From Chloroflexota bacterium (GTDB lineage Bacteria; Chloroflexota; Dehalococcoidia; Lucifugimonadales; UBA1127), in the NCBI GenBank assembly GCA_028873745.1, contig JAPPNT010000181.1:1-8764 (forward strand): DNA of 8,764 nt, in the 5' to 3' direction. Numbering within the stretch: position 1 is the first letter of the stretch; every line of letters begins with the position of its first letter. The notes under the pieces were generated by a model. It searched no databases and was not told where the DNA came from. It worked only from the letters and a program-made list of their open reading frames with translations. Shown here piece after piece: positions 1 through 5,414 of the stretch. The position numbers and the translations under genes are program-made.

Positions 1-56
1 CCTTGTATGGGTTTGCGGCAGGCACCCTCCGTTCCCCGGCAGCACCGGTCCGGTCA

Positions 57-83
57 CCCTTCGACGGGCTCAGGGCGAACGGG
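57..83 (+). repeat. Short palindromic repeat, copy 1 (CCCT/AGGG stem)
   Basis: This is a copy of a short dispersed repeat. A CCCT arm (57-60) pairs with AGGG (72-75) around an 11-base loop TCGACGGGCTC, followed by CGAACGG. The same core, with differences in loop and stem, recurs at 1631-1658 and 1684-1722. It lies downstream of the MTHFR-like gene in non-coding DNA. Repeats of this general form are common as REP-like elements in several G+C-rich bacterial groups (from memory). It may stabilise mRNA 3' ends, but no function is shown here. The flanking bases 1-56 and 84-113 show nothing I can name. Confidence 0.75.
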
Positions 84-113
84 GAGGGAAAAGAGGCCGC
101 TCCGTTTGTCGGG

Positions 114-133
114 GTTCCTGCCTCCGCAGGAAC
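114..133. repeat. Perfect 8-bp hairpin downstream of the MTHFR-like gene
   Basis: GTTCCTGC (114-121) and GCAGGAAC (126-133) form a perfect 8-bp stem with a 4-base loop, CTCC. It starts 19 bases beyond the stop codon of the minus-strand MTHFR-like gene, where a 3'-end structure would be expected. On the minus strand it is followed by CCCCGAC rather than a T-run, so it is not a canonical intrinsic terminator. It is more likely a REP-like or mRNA-end hairpin, or half of a small palindromic element. The sequence resembles other 'TTCCTGC...GCAGGAA' dispersed repeats of bacterial genomes (from memory, not searched). Confidence 0.6.
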
Positions 134-152
134 GACGAGTATGAGTGAGCGC

Positions 153-1013
153 TCATTGTATCGCCGCCAACACCTGCCGCGCGGCCTCATAATCGCGGGC
201 GCCGCCGCGGAGGATGGGCGGGACGAGGTAGACGCCGCGGACGCCGTCGGCGAGGAGCGCGCGCAGGTGATCGACGGCGATGTCGACGCCGGAGCGGCCG
301 GCGTCGAGTTGCTCGCGGGTCTCGGGCGGGACGTTGCCGAGGACTATGCCGTCCTTGTCGAGGACCTGCACGCCCCAGAAGACGGGGATGGCCAGCGGTT
401 CGCCGGCCAGGCGCTCGTATGCCTGCAGGAAGGCGTGGCGGACGGCGAGGTCGTAGATGGGCTGGGCGATAAGAAAGTGCGCGCCGGCCTCGACCTTGCG
501 TTGGGTGAGCGTGGCCTCGCGCTCGAGGTCACGGGCGAGGTCGAACGTGGCGCCGATGCAGAGCGACGTCGCGCCGCGGAGGCGGGAGCCGCGGTAATCG
601 AGGCCGTCGTTCATGGCGGCTGCGCCGGCGATGAGGGCTGTGGGGGTGTAGTCGTTGACGGCCTTGACGCGCTCGGATTCCTCGGGCGTAAAGCCGTCGC
701 CCTGCAGCACGACGACGTTTTCGAGGCCGAGCATTTGCGCGCTGAGGAGCCGCGACTGCAGGGCGATCTTGTTCATGTCCCGCGTGGCGAGGTTGAAGAC
801 GACGTCCGTGCCGGTGCGGGACTTGATGGCGAGGGCGGCCGCGGTGGAGTCGGCGCGGGGGAGCTTGCCGGGGTTGTAGGCCACGCAGACGAAGTCGGCG
901 CCGACCGCGCCCACGGCGTCGAGCGCCGCCGGGTCGGCGCTGCGGGGCGGCGTGCAGTCGCAGAGAACGACGGGGCCGGAGGACGCCGAGTAGACCTCAG
1001 TCACCTTCGCCAC
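153..1013 (-). CDS. Methylenetetrahydrofolate reductase-like protein (short, YitJ-C-terminal type)
   Basis: A 286-residue TIM-barrel flavoprotein-like protein of the MetF/MTHFR family. This family interconverts 5,10-methylene- and 5-methyl-tetrahydrofolate using FAD in the cytoplasm. Family marks visible by eye are TPPR near residue 21, the RDMNKIALQS segment (78-87), LQGD (103-106, matching the RGD/TGD region), RKVEAGAHFLIAQPIYD (172-188) and GVYLVPP (260-266). The pattern is closer to the MTHFR domain fused to homocysteine methyltransferase in YitJ-like proteins than to E. coli MetF. Asp19 sits where the family usually has the catalytic Glu, which is a conservative change. The start is GTG at 1013, chosen for GGAGG at 1021-1025 with a 7-base spacer; a second in-frame GTG lies three codons later. 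The gene begins 25 bases after the upstream cupin stop and is probably co-transcribed with it. The MTHFR superfamily is sure; activity as true MTHFR is not. Confidence 0.85.
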   Translation of the reverse strand: MAKVTEVYSASSGPVVLCDCTPPRSADPAALDAVGAVGADFVCVAYNPGKLPRADSTAAALAIKSRTGTDVVFNLATRDMNKIALQSRLLSAQMLGLENVVVLQGDGFTPEESERVKAVNDYTPTALIAGAAAMNDGLDYRGSRLRGATSLCIGATFDLARDLEREATLTQRKVEAGAHFLIAQPIYDLAVRHAFLQAYERLAGEPLAIPVFWGVQVLDKDGIVLGNVPPETREQLDAGRSGVDIAVDHLRALLADGVRGVYLVPPILRGGARDYEAARQVLAAIQ

Positions 1014-1038
1014 GGGTGCGCCTCCGGCAGGGAATGGG

Positions 1039-1593
1039 CTAGTCGTACCACTGGCCGATGACCGTCCTCGGCCCGCCGGGGACCGTGGGGTCGTCGATGG
1101 TGGTCTTGAAGGGTGGGAAGAGCACGTCTATGCCTACGTTCAGGGAGGGGGCGGGGCGCGCCAGCTCCTCCACCAGCTTTCGGAAGCCGGCCACGTCCGA
1201 GGCGAGGTCGCGGAAGACGTTGGCGACGGCGTCGAGGCCGGCCGCGCGAATGGTGGCCTCGGCGTCGTTGAGGCGCTGGGCCTGCTCGGGGTCGTCGACG
1301 GGGGCCGTCGGCGAGTAGCCGCCGTGGAGCTCGCCGGGGGCGTTCCAGCGCACGAGCGGGAGGCCGTTAGCGAAGTGGATGTTGAGTTCGCCGGTCTCGT
1401 GGGAGTGGCGGACGCCAATCTCCCCCGGCGGGATGAGGAGCGCGGTCACGAGGCACTGCTCGTTCTCCAGCAACGTGTACCACTTTCGCTTGCGGTTGCC
1501 CTCCAACTCAAGGCCGCGCCAGCCGTGCTGGTCCGGCGGAACCGTGTGGATGCCGACCCGGATGACCTGCGTTTGGATGTTGCCCTGGCTCAT
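1039..1593 (-). CDS. Small cupin-domain protein of unknown function
   Basis: A 184-residue soluble protein with one recognisable cupin motif. The pattern G-x5-HxH-x3-E-x7-G spans about residues 57-77, with His63, His65 and Glu69 as likely metal ligands. The N-terminal part (1-90) holds the beta-barrel. Residues about 100-147 are Ala/Glu/Arg-rich and look helical. The C-terminus (about 150-184) ends in a Pro- and Gly-containing tail. The third His of a full cupin motif 2 is not obvious, so the metal site may be incomplete or supplied elsewhere. The ATG at 1593 is preceded by GGAGG with a 6-base spacer. The frame stays open up to 1770, but that extension reads through palindromic repeats and is not protein-like. 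The gene sits between the four-domain rhodanese (140 bases upstream) and the MTHFR-like gene (25 bases downstream). No enzymatic function can be assigned. A binding or sensing role, or an oxygenase or isomerase on the same substrate, are possibilities. Confidence 0.85.
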   Translation of the reverse strand: MSQGNIQTQVIRVGIHTVPPDQHGWRGLELEGNRKRKWYTLLENEQCLVTALLIPPGEIGVRHSHETGELNIHFANGLPLVRWNAPGELHGGYSPTAPVDDPEQAQRLNDAEATIRAAGLDAVANVFRDLASDVAGFRKLVEELARPAPSLNVGIDVLFPPFKTTIDDPTVPGGPRTVIGQWYD

Positions 1594-1595
1594 TA

Positions 1596-1609
1596 CACAC
1601 CTCCGTGTG
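1596..1609 (-). promoter_or_regulatory. Shine-Dalgarno presented in a hairpin loop, cupin gene leader
   Basis: On the minus strand CACAC (1609-1605) and GTGTG (1600-1596) can pair around the loop GGAG (1604-1601). This loop is the core of the ribosome binding site for the ATG at 1593. The site fixes the start of the small cupin. The 5-bp stem ends two bases before the start codon. It may be coincidental, but the exact framing of the GGAG core by the stem is notable. Confidence 0.5.
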
Positions 1610-1630
1610 AGGTTGCCTGTCCGCCCGCCC

Positions 1631-1658
1631 CGTGCTTCGACAGGCTCAGCACGAACGG
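1631..1658 (+). repeat. Short palindromic repeat, copy 2 (CGTGCT/AGCACG stem)
   Basis: CGTGCT (1631-1636) pairs with AGCACG (1648-1653) around the 11-base loop TCGACAGGCTC, and the copy ends in the shared CGAACGG. Compared with copy 1 the loop differs at one base and the stem differs at two positions on both sides, so pairing is kept. It lies in the gap between the rhodanese and small cupin genes. Confidence 0.75.
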
Positions 1659-1679
1659 ATGTAACCGTTCGCCCTTCGA
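1652..1679. repeat. Inverted repeat fragment joining repeat copies
   Basis: CGAACGG (1652-1658, tail of the preceding repeat) and CCGTTCG (1665-1671) form a perfect 7-bp stem with a 6-base loop. CCGTTCG continues as CCCTTCGA (1672-1679), so this fragment looks like the end of a repeat in inverse orientation fused to the beginning of a forward one. It suggests that repeat copies were stacked or rearranged here. Confidence 0.55.
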
Positions 1680-1683
1680 TTTC

Positions 1684-1722
1684 CCCCTTCGAGAGCCTCA
1701 GGACAGGCTCAGGGCGAACGGG
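1684..1722 (+). repeat. Short palindromic repeat, copy 3, with an 11-base internal duplication
   Basis: CCCT (1685-1688) and AGGG (1711-1714) form the outer stem as in copy 1, followed by CGAACGG. The interior is 22 bases instead of 11. GAGCCTCAGGA (1693-1703) is an imperfect copy of CAGGCTCAGGG (1704-1714), with 8 of 11 bases identical. The enlarged loop gains its own 6-bp stem, GAGCCT (1693-1698) with AGGCTC (1705-1710). It begins 11 bases past the stop of the rhodanese gene and could act as a 3'-end hairpin for that message. No T-run follows on the minus strand. Together with copy 2 it fills most of the 140-base gap, and I see no promoter in that gap. Confidence 0.7.
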
Positions 1723-1733
1723 TGTTGTGCTGC

Positions 1734-3323
1734 CTACTCCTGGTACTTGTCGCCGAGGGCGATCTCCCATCGGAGGTAGTGCACGGCGTCCGCATAGCTG
1801 CGCTCAGGCCCCGCCAGCACGACGTCATTGGGGATGTCGCCCGGCATTGCCATGACGCCGGTGAGGCCGCGCTCGACGGGAAGGCGGGCATCACGCCATG
1901 CGGCCATGCCGCCGTCGAGGAAGGACACGTTGGTGTAGCCGAGGCCGTAGAGCGTGACGCCCGCAAGCGCCGATGCGCGTCCGTCGACGCAGGTGACGAC
2001 GATGGGAGCGTCCCGCTCGATGCCGTGGTCGCCGATACGCAGCTCCAGCCACCCACGGGCGATCCAACGCGCGCCGGGCACGTGCCCAGCAGCAAAGTCC
2101 TGACTGGTATCGACGAAGAGGACTACGGCGTCTTCCATCGCCGACAACTCCTCGGCGGTGACGATTGGCACCGCGGCGCGCGCGCCCTCGACGCCGATGG
2201 GCGCAGGCTCCGGCGCACCCTCCTCCAGCGCGTTGCCCGCGCCGGTCCAGGCGTTGACGCCGCCGTCGACGACGAAAACGTCCTCAATGCCCATCTGCCG
2301 GTACCACGAGGCGGTCTGCGTGGCGCGGGACACGCCGTCGCAGCAGAAGACGACGGCGGAGTGTTTCACGACGGCGACGTCGTCGGTGCGCTGGACGGCC
2401 TGCCCGCCGGGCACCCAGCGGAAGCCGGGGATGTGGCCGGCGAGGTACTCCTCGCGAGTGCGCACGTCGATGAAGTAGACGGTGCGGGAGGACTGGGCTG
2501 CGCGCTGCTCCTGCAGGCCCTGGACGTCGAGGTAACGGACGCCGTCCTCCTCGGCGAGGCGGGCGGCGTAGGCCTCGGCGGCGCGGACGGACTCGTCCGT
2601 GGGCTGGGGCAGCTCGACGCGGTCGGCGCCGCGCTCGAGCTCGTAGCCGGCGAGGGTCCAGCCCGCCGTGCCGTTGGTCAGCGCGTACACGTTGGGGATG
2701 CCCATGCGCTGCAGGACGCGCGCGCCGATGATGCTCCGCGTCCGGCCGGCGCAGTTGACGACGACAGCCGCGTCGTCCGGTAGGTCCTGGGCGATGTCAG
2801 TGATGCGGAGGGCCAGCTCGCCGCCGGGGACGCTGCGGCCGCCGGGAATGGCGAACCGCCGGTACTCCTCCGGCGTGCGGGAGTCCAGGATGACGGTGGG
2901 CCTGCCTTCCTCCAACCGCGAATGAAGCTCGTCGGCGCTGATGTTGGCGACGTGGTTCTGGATCTCTATGCGCTCGCCGAAGTCCTTGCTGGGGACGTTC
3001 ATGCCCCACTCGGTGGAGAAGCCCTGGTTGACCCAGGCGTTGATGCCGCCATCGAGGACGCGCACGTCGGTGTAGCCCATGTGCGCGACAGTCTGAGCGG
3101 CGATGGACGCGCGGCGGCCGTCGTCGTCGCACAGGATGACGGGGACGCCGGGGTAGGGCACCGAGTCGAGGAGCTGGTACTCGAGGCGGCGGCGCGGGAG
3201 CCAGCAGGAGCCCGGGATGTGCGTGCTGTTGTACTCGCCGGCCTCGCGCACGTCGAGGAGGGCGAAGGGCGCGCCGCCCCTGAGAAGGGCGTCAAGCTCG
3301 GCGGGGGTTACGTTTGCGGCCAT
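1734..3323 (-). CDS. Four-domain rhodanese (sulfurtransferase)
   Basis: A 529-residue protein made of four tandem rhodanese domains at about residues 5-105, 128-235, 263-370 and 387-487. Rhodaneses move sulfane sulfur from a donor such as thiosulfate or a persulfide to an acceptor via a cysteine persulfide. Each domain has the expected active-site loop cysteine: Cys65 (CDDDGRRAS), Cys191 (CAGRTRS), Cys328 (CDGVSRA) and Cys445 (CVDGRAS). Each also has a 'DVRE/DSRT/DVRT/DTSQ...GHIPG'-like entry and a 'DGG..AW'-like exit; domain 2 has 'TNGTAGW' there. No signal peptide is seen, so it is cytoplasmic. A C-terminal tail of about 40 residues (LTGVMAMPG...DKYQE) is outside the repeats. The ATG at 3323 shares its A with the TGA of the upstream dioxygenase-like gene, implying translational coupling. 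A GTG five codons earlier lies inside the probable ribosome binding site (AAGGTGG) and was rejected. As I recall, such four-rhodanese proteins recur beside cysteine-dioxygenase-like genes in other bacteria. Confidence 0.93.
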   Translation of the reverse strand: MAANVTPAELDALLRGGAPFALLDVREAGEYNSTHIPGSCWLPRRRLEYQLLDSVPYPGVPVILCDDDGRRASIAAQTVAHMGYTDVRVLDGGINAWVNQGFSTEWGMNVPSKDFGERIEIQNHVANISADELHSRLEEGRPTVILDSRTPEEYRRFAIPGGRSVPGGELALRITDIAQDLPDDAAVVVNCAGRTRSIIGARVLQRMGIPNVYALTNGTAGWTLAGYELERGADRVELPQPTDESVRAAEAYAARLAEEDGVRYLDVQGLQEQRAAQSSRTVYFIDVRTREEYLAGHIPGFRWVPGGQAVQRTDDVAVVKHSAVVFCCDGVSRATQTASWYRQMGIEDVFVVDGGVNAWTGAGNALEEGAPEPAPIGVEGARAAVPIVTAEELSAMEDAVVLFVDTSQDFAAGHVPGARWIARGWLELRIGDHGIERDAPIVVTCVDGRASALAGVTLYGLGYTNVSFLDGGMAAWRDARLPVERGLTGVMAMPGDIPNDVVLAGPERSYADAVHYLRWEIALGDKYQE

Positions 3324-3910
3324 CAGCAGTTGTCCCACCTTGTCGTCGCGAATGGTGTGATCTTGCCGGTCTCCGGGTCGTAGCGTCGGCGGCTCCAGCC
3401 GCGGAGGTCAACGCCGTAGACGTGGATCTCCGGCGTGGGGCGGCCGGTCTGGTTGTCCATCTGGTGAATCTCGTCAACGTCGGGGACGAGGAGGGTGATC
3501 TCGCCGGGCTTGTTCTGGGAGACGCGGTCCTGCTCCAGCAGGGCGTAGTCCTCCTGGGAGCGGTCGTCGAGACGGCGGAAGCGGGTCTCGGTCATGGTGT
3601 TCTCGAGCACGCCGATCATGCCCCACGTGCAGTGATCGTGGGGGCCGATGTGGCTGCCCGGGCCCCACACGACGGAGGTGATGGAGAGGCCGCTGGGGGC
3701 CTGGTGCAGGAGGTAGCTTGTCGACTGTTTGTCCGGGGTGCGGTTTCCCATCGGCAGGCGGTACTTCTCCGGGACGGCGTCGGGGTTCGCGAGGAGCCGC
3801 TGGAGGTGGGAGGACGCGCGGTCGAACAGCGCGGCCTGGTCCGGCGCGCCGTCCACGAGCTCGTCCATGTCGTGAATGAAGTCGTCAAGGGTGTACGCAA
3901 CTCTTGCCAT
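3323..3910 (-). CDS. Cysteine dioxygenase-like cupin (thiol dioxygenase fold)
   Basis: A 195-residue double-stranded beta-helix protein of the cysteine/3-mercaptopropionate dioxygenase superfamily. Its characterised members use Fe(II) and O2 to turn a thiol into a sulfinate. Evidence is the WGPGSHIGPHDHCTWGMIGVL segment (82-102) with His91 and His93 as iron ligands, His149 (DEIHQMDN) as the third, and the EIHVYG strand (161-166) with His163 and Tyr165 matching the His-Tyr of the catalytic triad. Two differences stand out by eye alignment. Glu161 occupies the triad Ser position. The Arg that binds the substrate carboxylate (Arg60 in the human enzyme) has no counterpart in TSYLLHQ (64-70). There is no Cys at the site of the Cys-Tyr crosslink. 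The substrate is therefore uncertain. The ATG at 3910 follows GAGGTG. The stop overlaps the start of the four-domain rhodanese, which suggests that its product feeds, or is fed by, persulfide chemistry. Confidence 0.87.
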   Translation of the reverse strand: MARVAYTLDDFIHDMDELVDGAPDQAALFDRASSHLQRLLANPDAVPEKYRLPMGNRTPDKQSTSYLLHQAPSGLSITSVVWGPGSHIGPHDHCTWGMIGVLENTMTETRFRRLDDRSQEDYALLEQDRVSQNKPGEITLLVPDVDEIHQMDNQTGRPTPEIHVYGVDLRGWSRRRYDPETGKITPFATTRWDNC

Positions 3911-3950
3911 CGGTCACCTCGTCGGGTCGAAGACTTATCCGGATGGGCAG

Positions 3951-3979
3951 AGTTTCCAGCGTTGCGGTAGCGGTGTCAA
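3951..3979 (-). promoter_or_regulatory. Candidate promoter for the dioxygenase-rhodanese group
   Basis: On the minus strand a perfect TTGACA (3979-3974) overlaps the stop codon of the MFS gene. At 17 bases it is followed by GAAACT (3956-3951), a weak -10 with three of six consensus bases. Transcription from here would give a leader of about 30 bases before the ATG at 3910. The -35 is good and the -10 is poor, so this is tentative. If real, it separates expression of the dioxygenase group from the permease. Confidence 0.3.
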
Positions 3980-5319
3980 CCTGAGGGCTGGGCCTCGGGC
4001 TCGGCGGGCTCGGCAACATCGGGGCGCTCGGCGGCCGGCGGGGTCCGGCGGGCGTGGCGTATGGAGGGGAAGAGGACCAGCACCAACGCGACGAATAAGA
4101 TGTTCATCGAGCTCATTGCGATGATGGACGGCACGGCCCCGAAGGTCTCGGCGGCGAAGCCCATCGCCATGATGCCTACCGGGCCGAGGCCGACGAGGAT
4201 GAACCGAATGCTGATGACGCGCGCTCGCACGTAATCGGGGGTCGCGAGCTGCACCATCGTCATGTTGCTGGTCATGAACAACTGCGTGCTGAGACCAAGG
4301 CACGTGGCCAAGGCGAGCGATAGCAGATAGAAGTTGGACACCGCAAACAGGGTCAGAATGACGCCGACCAGCAGACCTGCCACCATCATGAGCCTGGTCA
4401 ACTGGGGCATGCCACGAGCCGTGGCCGCGGTGAGGGACCCCATCAATGCGCCCACGCCTATCGCGGTCATCAGCACGCCGAGGTCGTCCGGGCCGCGATT
4501 CAGCACGTCCCGGACGAGGACGGGCATGACGGCCTGAAAGGGCATGACGAAGGTCATGACTATGAGGCCGAGGAGCAAGAGGGCAATGATGACGGGCTGC
4601 CCCCGGACGTAGCGGAGCCCATACAGGATGCTCTGGGCCATGGACTCGCGAGCGCCGTTGGGGGCGAGCCGTTGGCGCCCGGCGATGACGGGTATGTCGA
4701 ACATGGCTATTCCGACCAGCGCAGGAATGAGCAGCAAGGACGCGACAAAGAAGGTGTGCGCCATCCCGAAGAACTCAATGATGTAGCCCGCCGGGGTCGG
4801 GCCGGCCACTTGGCCGAGGCTGAAAATGGTGCTGAACAGGGCCACGGCGCTGGCGACGTCGCTCCGGCGGACGAGGTCGGGCACCACGGACGTCCTGGCG
4901 GGCATGGCGAAGGAGAAGGCGACGCCGTTGGCGAGAGCGAGCGCAAAGACGTGCCACTCCTGAATGAACTCGAAGTAGACGAGGGCGCCCATGGCCAAGA
5001 GGGAAGCGAAGTTGAAGACGTCCGTTGTGAAGAGCAGCATCTTGCGCCCGCCCCTGTCGGCGAGGGCGCCGCTGATCAGGGGCAGCACCAGCATGGGCAC
5101 CAGCTGGGCGGCCTGGACCGCGGCGACCTTGAAGGGCGAATCGGTGAGCTCCAGGATGAGCCAGCCCCGAGCGATCATCACCATGAAGAATGACATAATG
5201 GAGAGCAGGGAGACCGACCAGAAGGCGGCGTAGCGCGGGTAGGCAAAGGCTCGCAGTGGCCCCTGGAGCAAGCGGCTGCGCCTCAGGCCGCCGGACGACT
5301 GACTTTCCTGCTGTTCCAC
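3976..5319 (-). CDS. MFS permease, exporter-like (MFS_3 / EntS-type)
   Basis: A 447-residue integral membrane protein with about 12 hydrophobic segments, typical length for the major facilitator superfamily. The loop between segments 2 and 3 carries the MFS motif A, GALADRGGRK (about residues 84-93). The overall pattern (ELTDSPFKVAAVQAAQLVPMLVLPLISG) resembles MFS_3 proteins, which include siderophore and drug exporters driven by the proton gradient. The N-terminus (about 30 residues) and the Pro/Glu-rich C-terminal tail (about 27 residues) are soluble. The start is GTG at 5319, chosen for AAGGAG at 5324-5329. The frame extends to a TTG at 5355, but that has no ribosome binding site. The gene begins 95 bases after proS and ends 65 bases before the dioxygenase-like gene. 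Its substrate cannot be read from the sequence; export of a sulfur compound handled by the downstream genes is only a contextual guess. Confidence 0.88.
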   Translation of the reverse strand: MEQQESQSSGGLRRSRLLQGPLRAFAYPRYAAFWSVSLLSIMSFFMVMIARGWLILELTDSPFKVAAVQAAQLVPMLVLPLISGALADRGGRKMLLFTTDVFNFASLLAMGALVYFEFIQEWHVFALALANGVAFSFAMPARTSVVPDLVRRSDVASAVALFSTIFSLGQVAGPTPAGYIIEFFGMAHTFFVASLLLIPALVGIAMFDIPVIAGRQRLAPNGARESMAQSILYGLRYVRGQPVIIALLLLGLIVMTFVMPFQAVMPVLVRDVLNRGPDDLGVLMTAIGVGALMGSLTAATARGMPQLTRLMMVAGLLVGVILTLFAVSNFYLLSLALATCLGLSTQLFMTSNMTMVQLATPDYVRARVISIRFILVGLGPVGIMAMGFAAETFGAVPSIIAMSSMNILFVALVLVLFPSIRHARRTPPAAERPDVAEPAEPEAQPSG

Positions 5320-5323
5320 TCTG

Positions 5324-5329
5324 CTCCTT
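5324..5329 (-). promoter_or_regulatory. Ribosome binding site deciding the MFS start
   Basis: AAGGAG on the minus strand lies 4 bases before the GTG at 5319. No comparable site precedes the TTG at 5355, so the shorter protein is preferred. The remaining bases up to the proS stop (5330-5414) show no convincing promoter or terminator. Confidence 0.6.
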
Positions 5330-5414
5330 CTGTTAACCCCATGTACGCCGAGCAAGCGCCTTTCTCGCTGCGGCGTTGCGAGGACTTACGTGGCCTTGAG
5401 GGTCGAACGTGGGT

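Noticed and set aside
114..133. Intrinsic terminator of the MTHFR-like gene
   Set aside because: The stem is perfect, but no T-run follows on the minus strand, so it is listed as a hairpin repeat instead.
3..1061. Plus-strand open frame of 352 codons at the left edge
   Set aside because: Its N-terminus is a translated palindromic repeat (SPFDGLRANG) and the rest is antisense to the MTHFR-like gene.
57..1722. CRISPR array from repeated CTTCGACAGGCTC-type units
   Set aside because: There are only three main copies with irregular spacing, differing stems and no regular unique spacers. They are REP-like palindromes.
1594..1770. N-terminal extension of the small cupin by 59 codons
   Set aside because: The extension translates repeat DNA (VRPEPVLRLSKG, VRAEPVEA), a frequent annotation artefact of these repeats. 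A good ribosome binding site supports the ATG at 1593, and the extension would overlap the rhodanese end.
1722..2783. Long plus-strand open frame opposite the rhodanese gene
   Set aside because: It is composition-driven antisense to the four rhodanese domains; no recognisable protein and no ribosome binding site were seen.
5320..5355. TTG start for the MFS permease
   Set aside because: There is no ribosome binding site, while the GTG at 5319 has AAGGAG four bases upstream. The 12 extra residues show no conserved feature.
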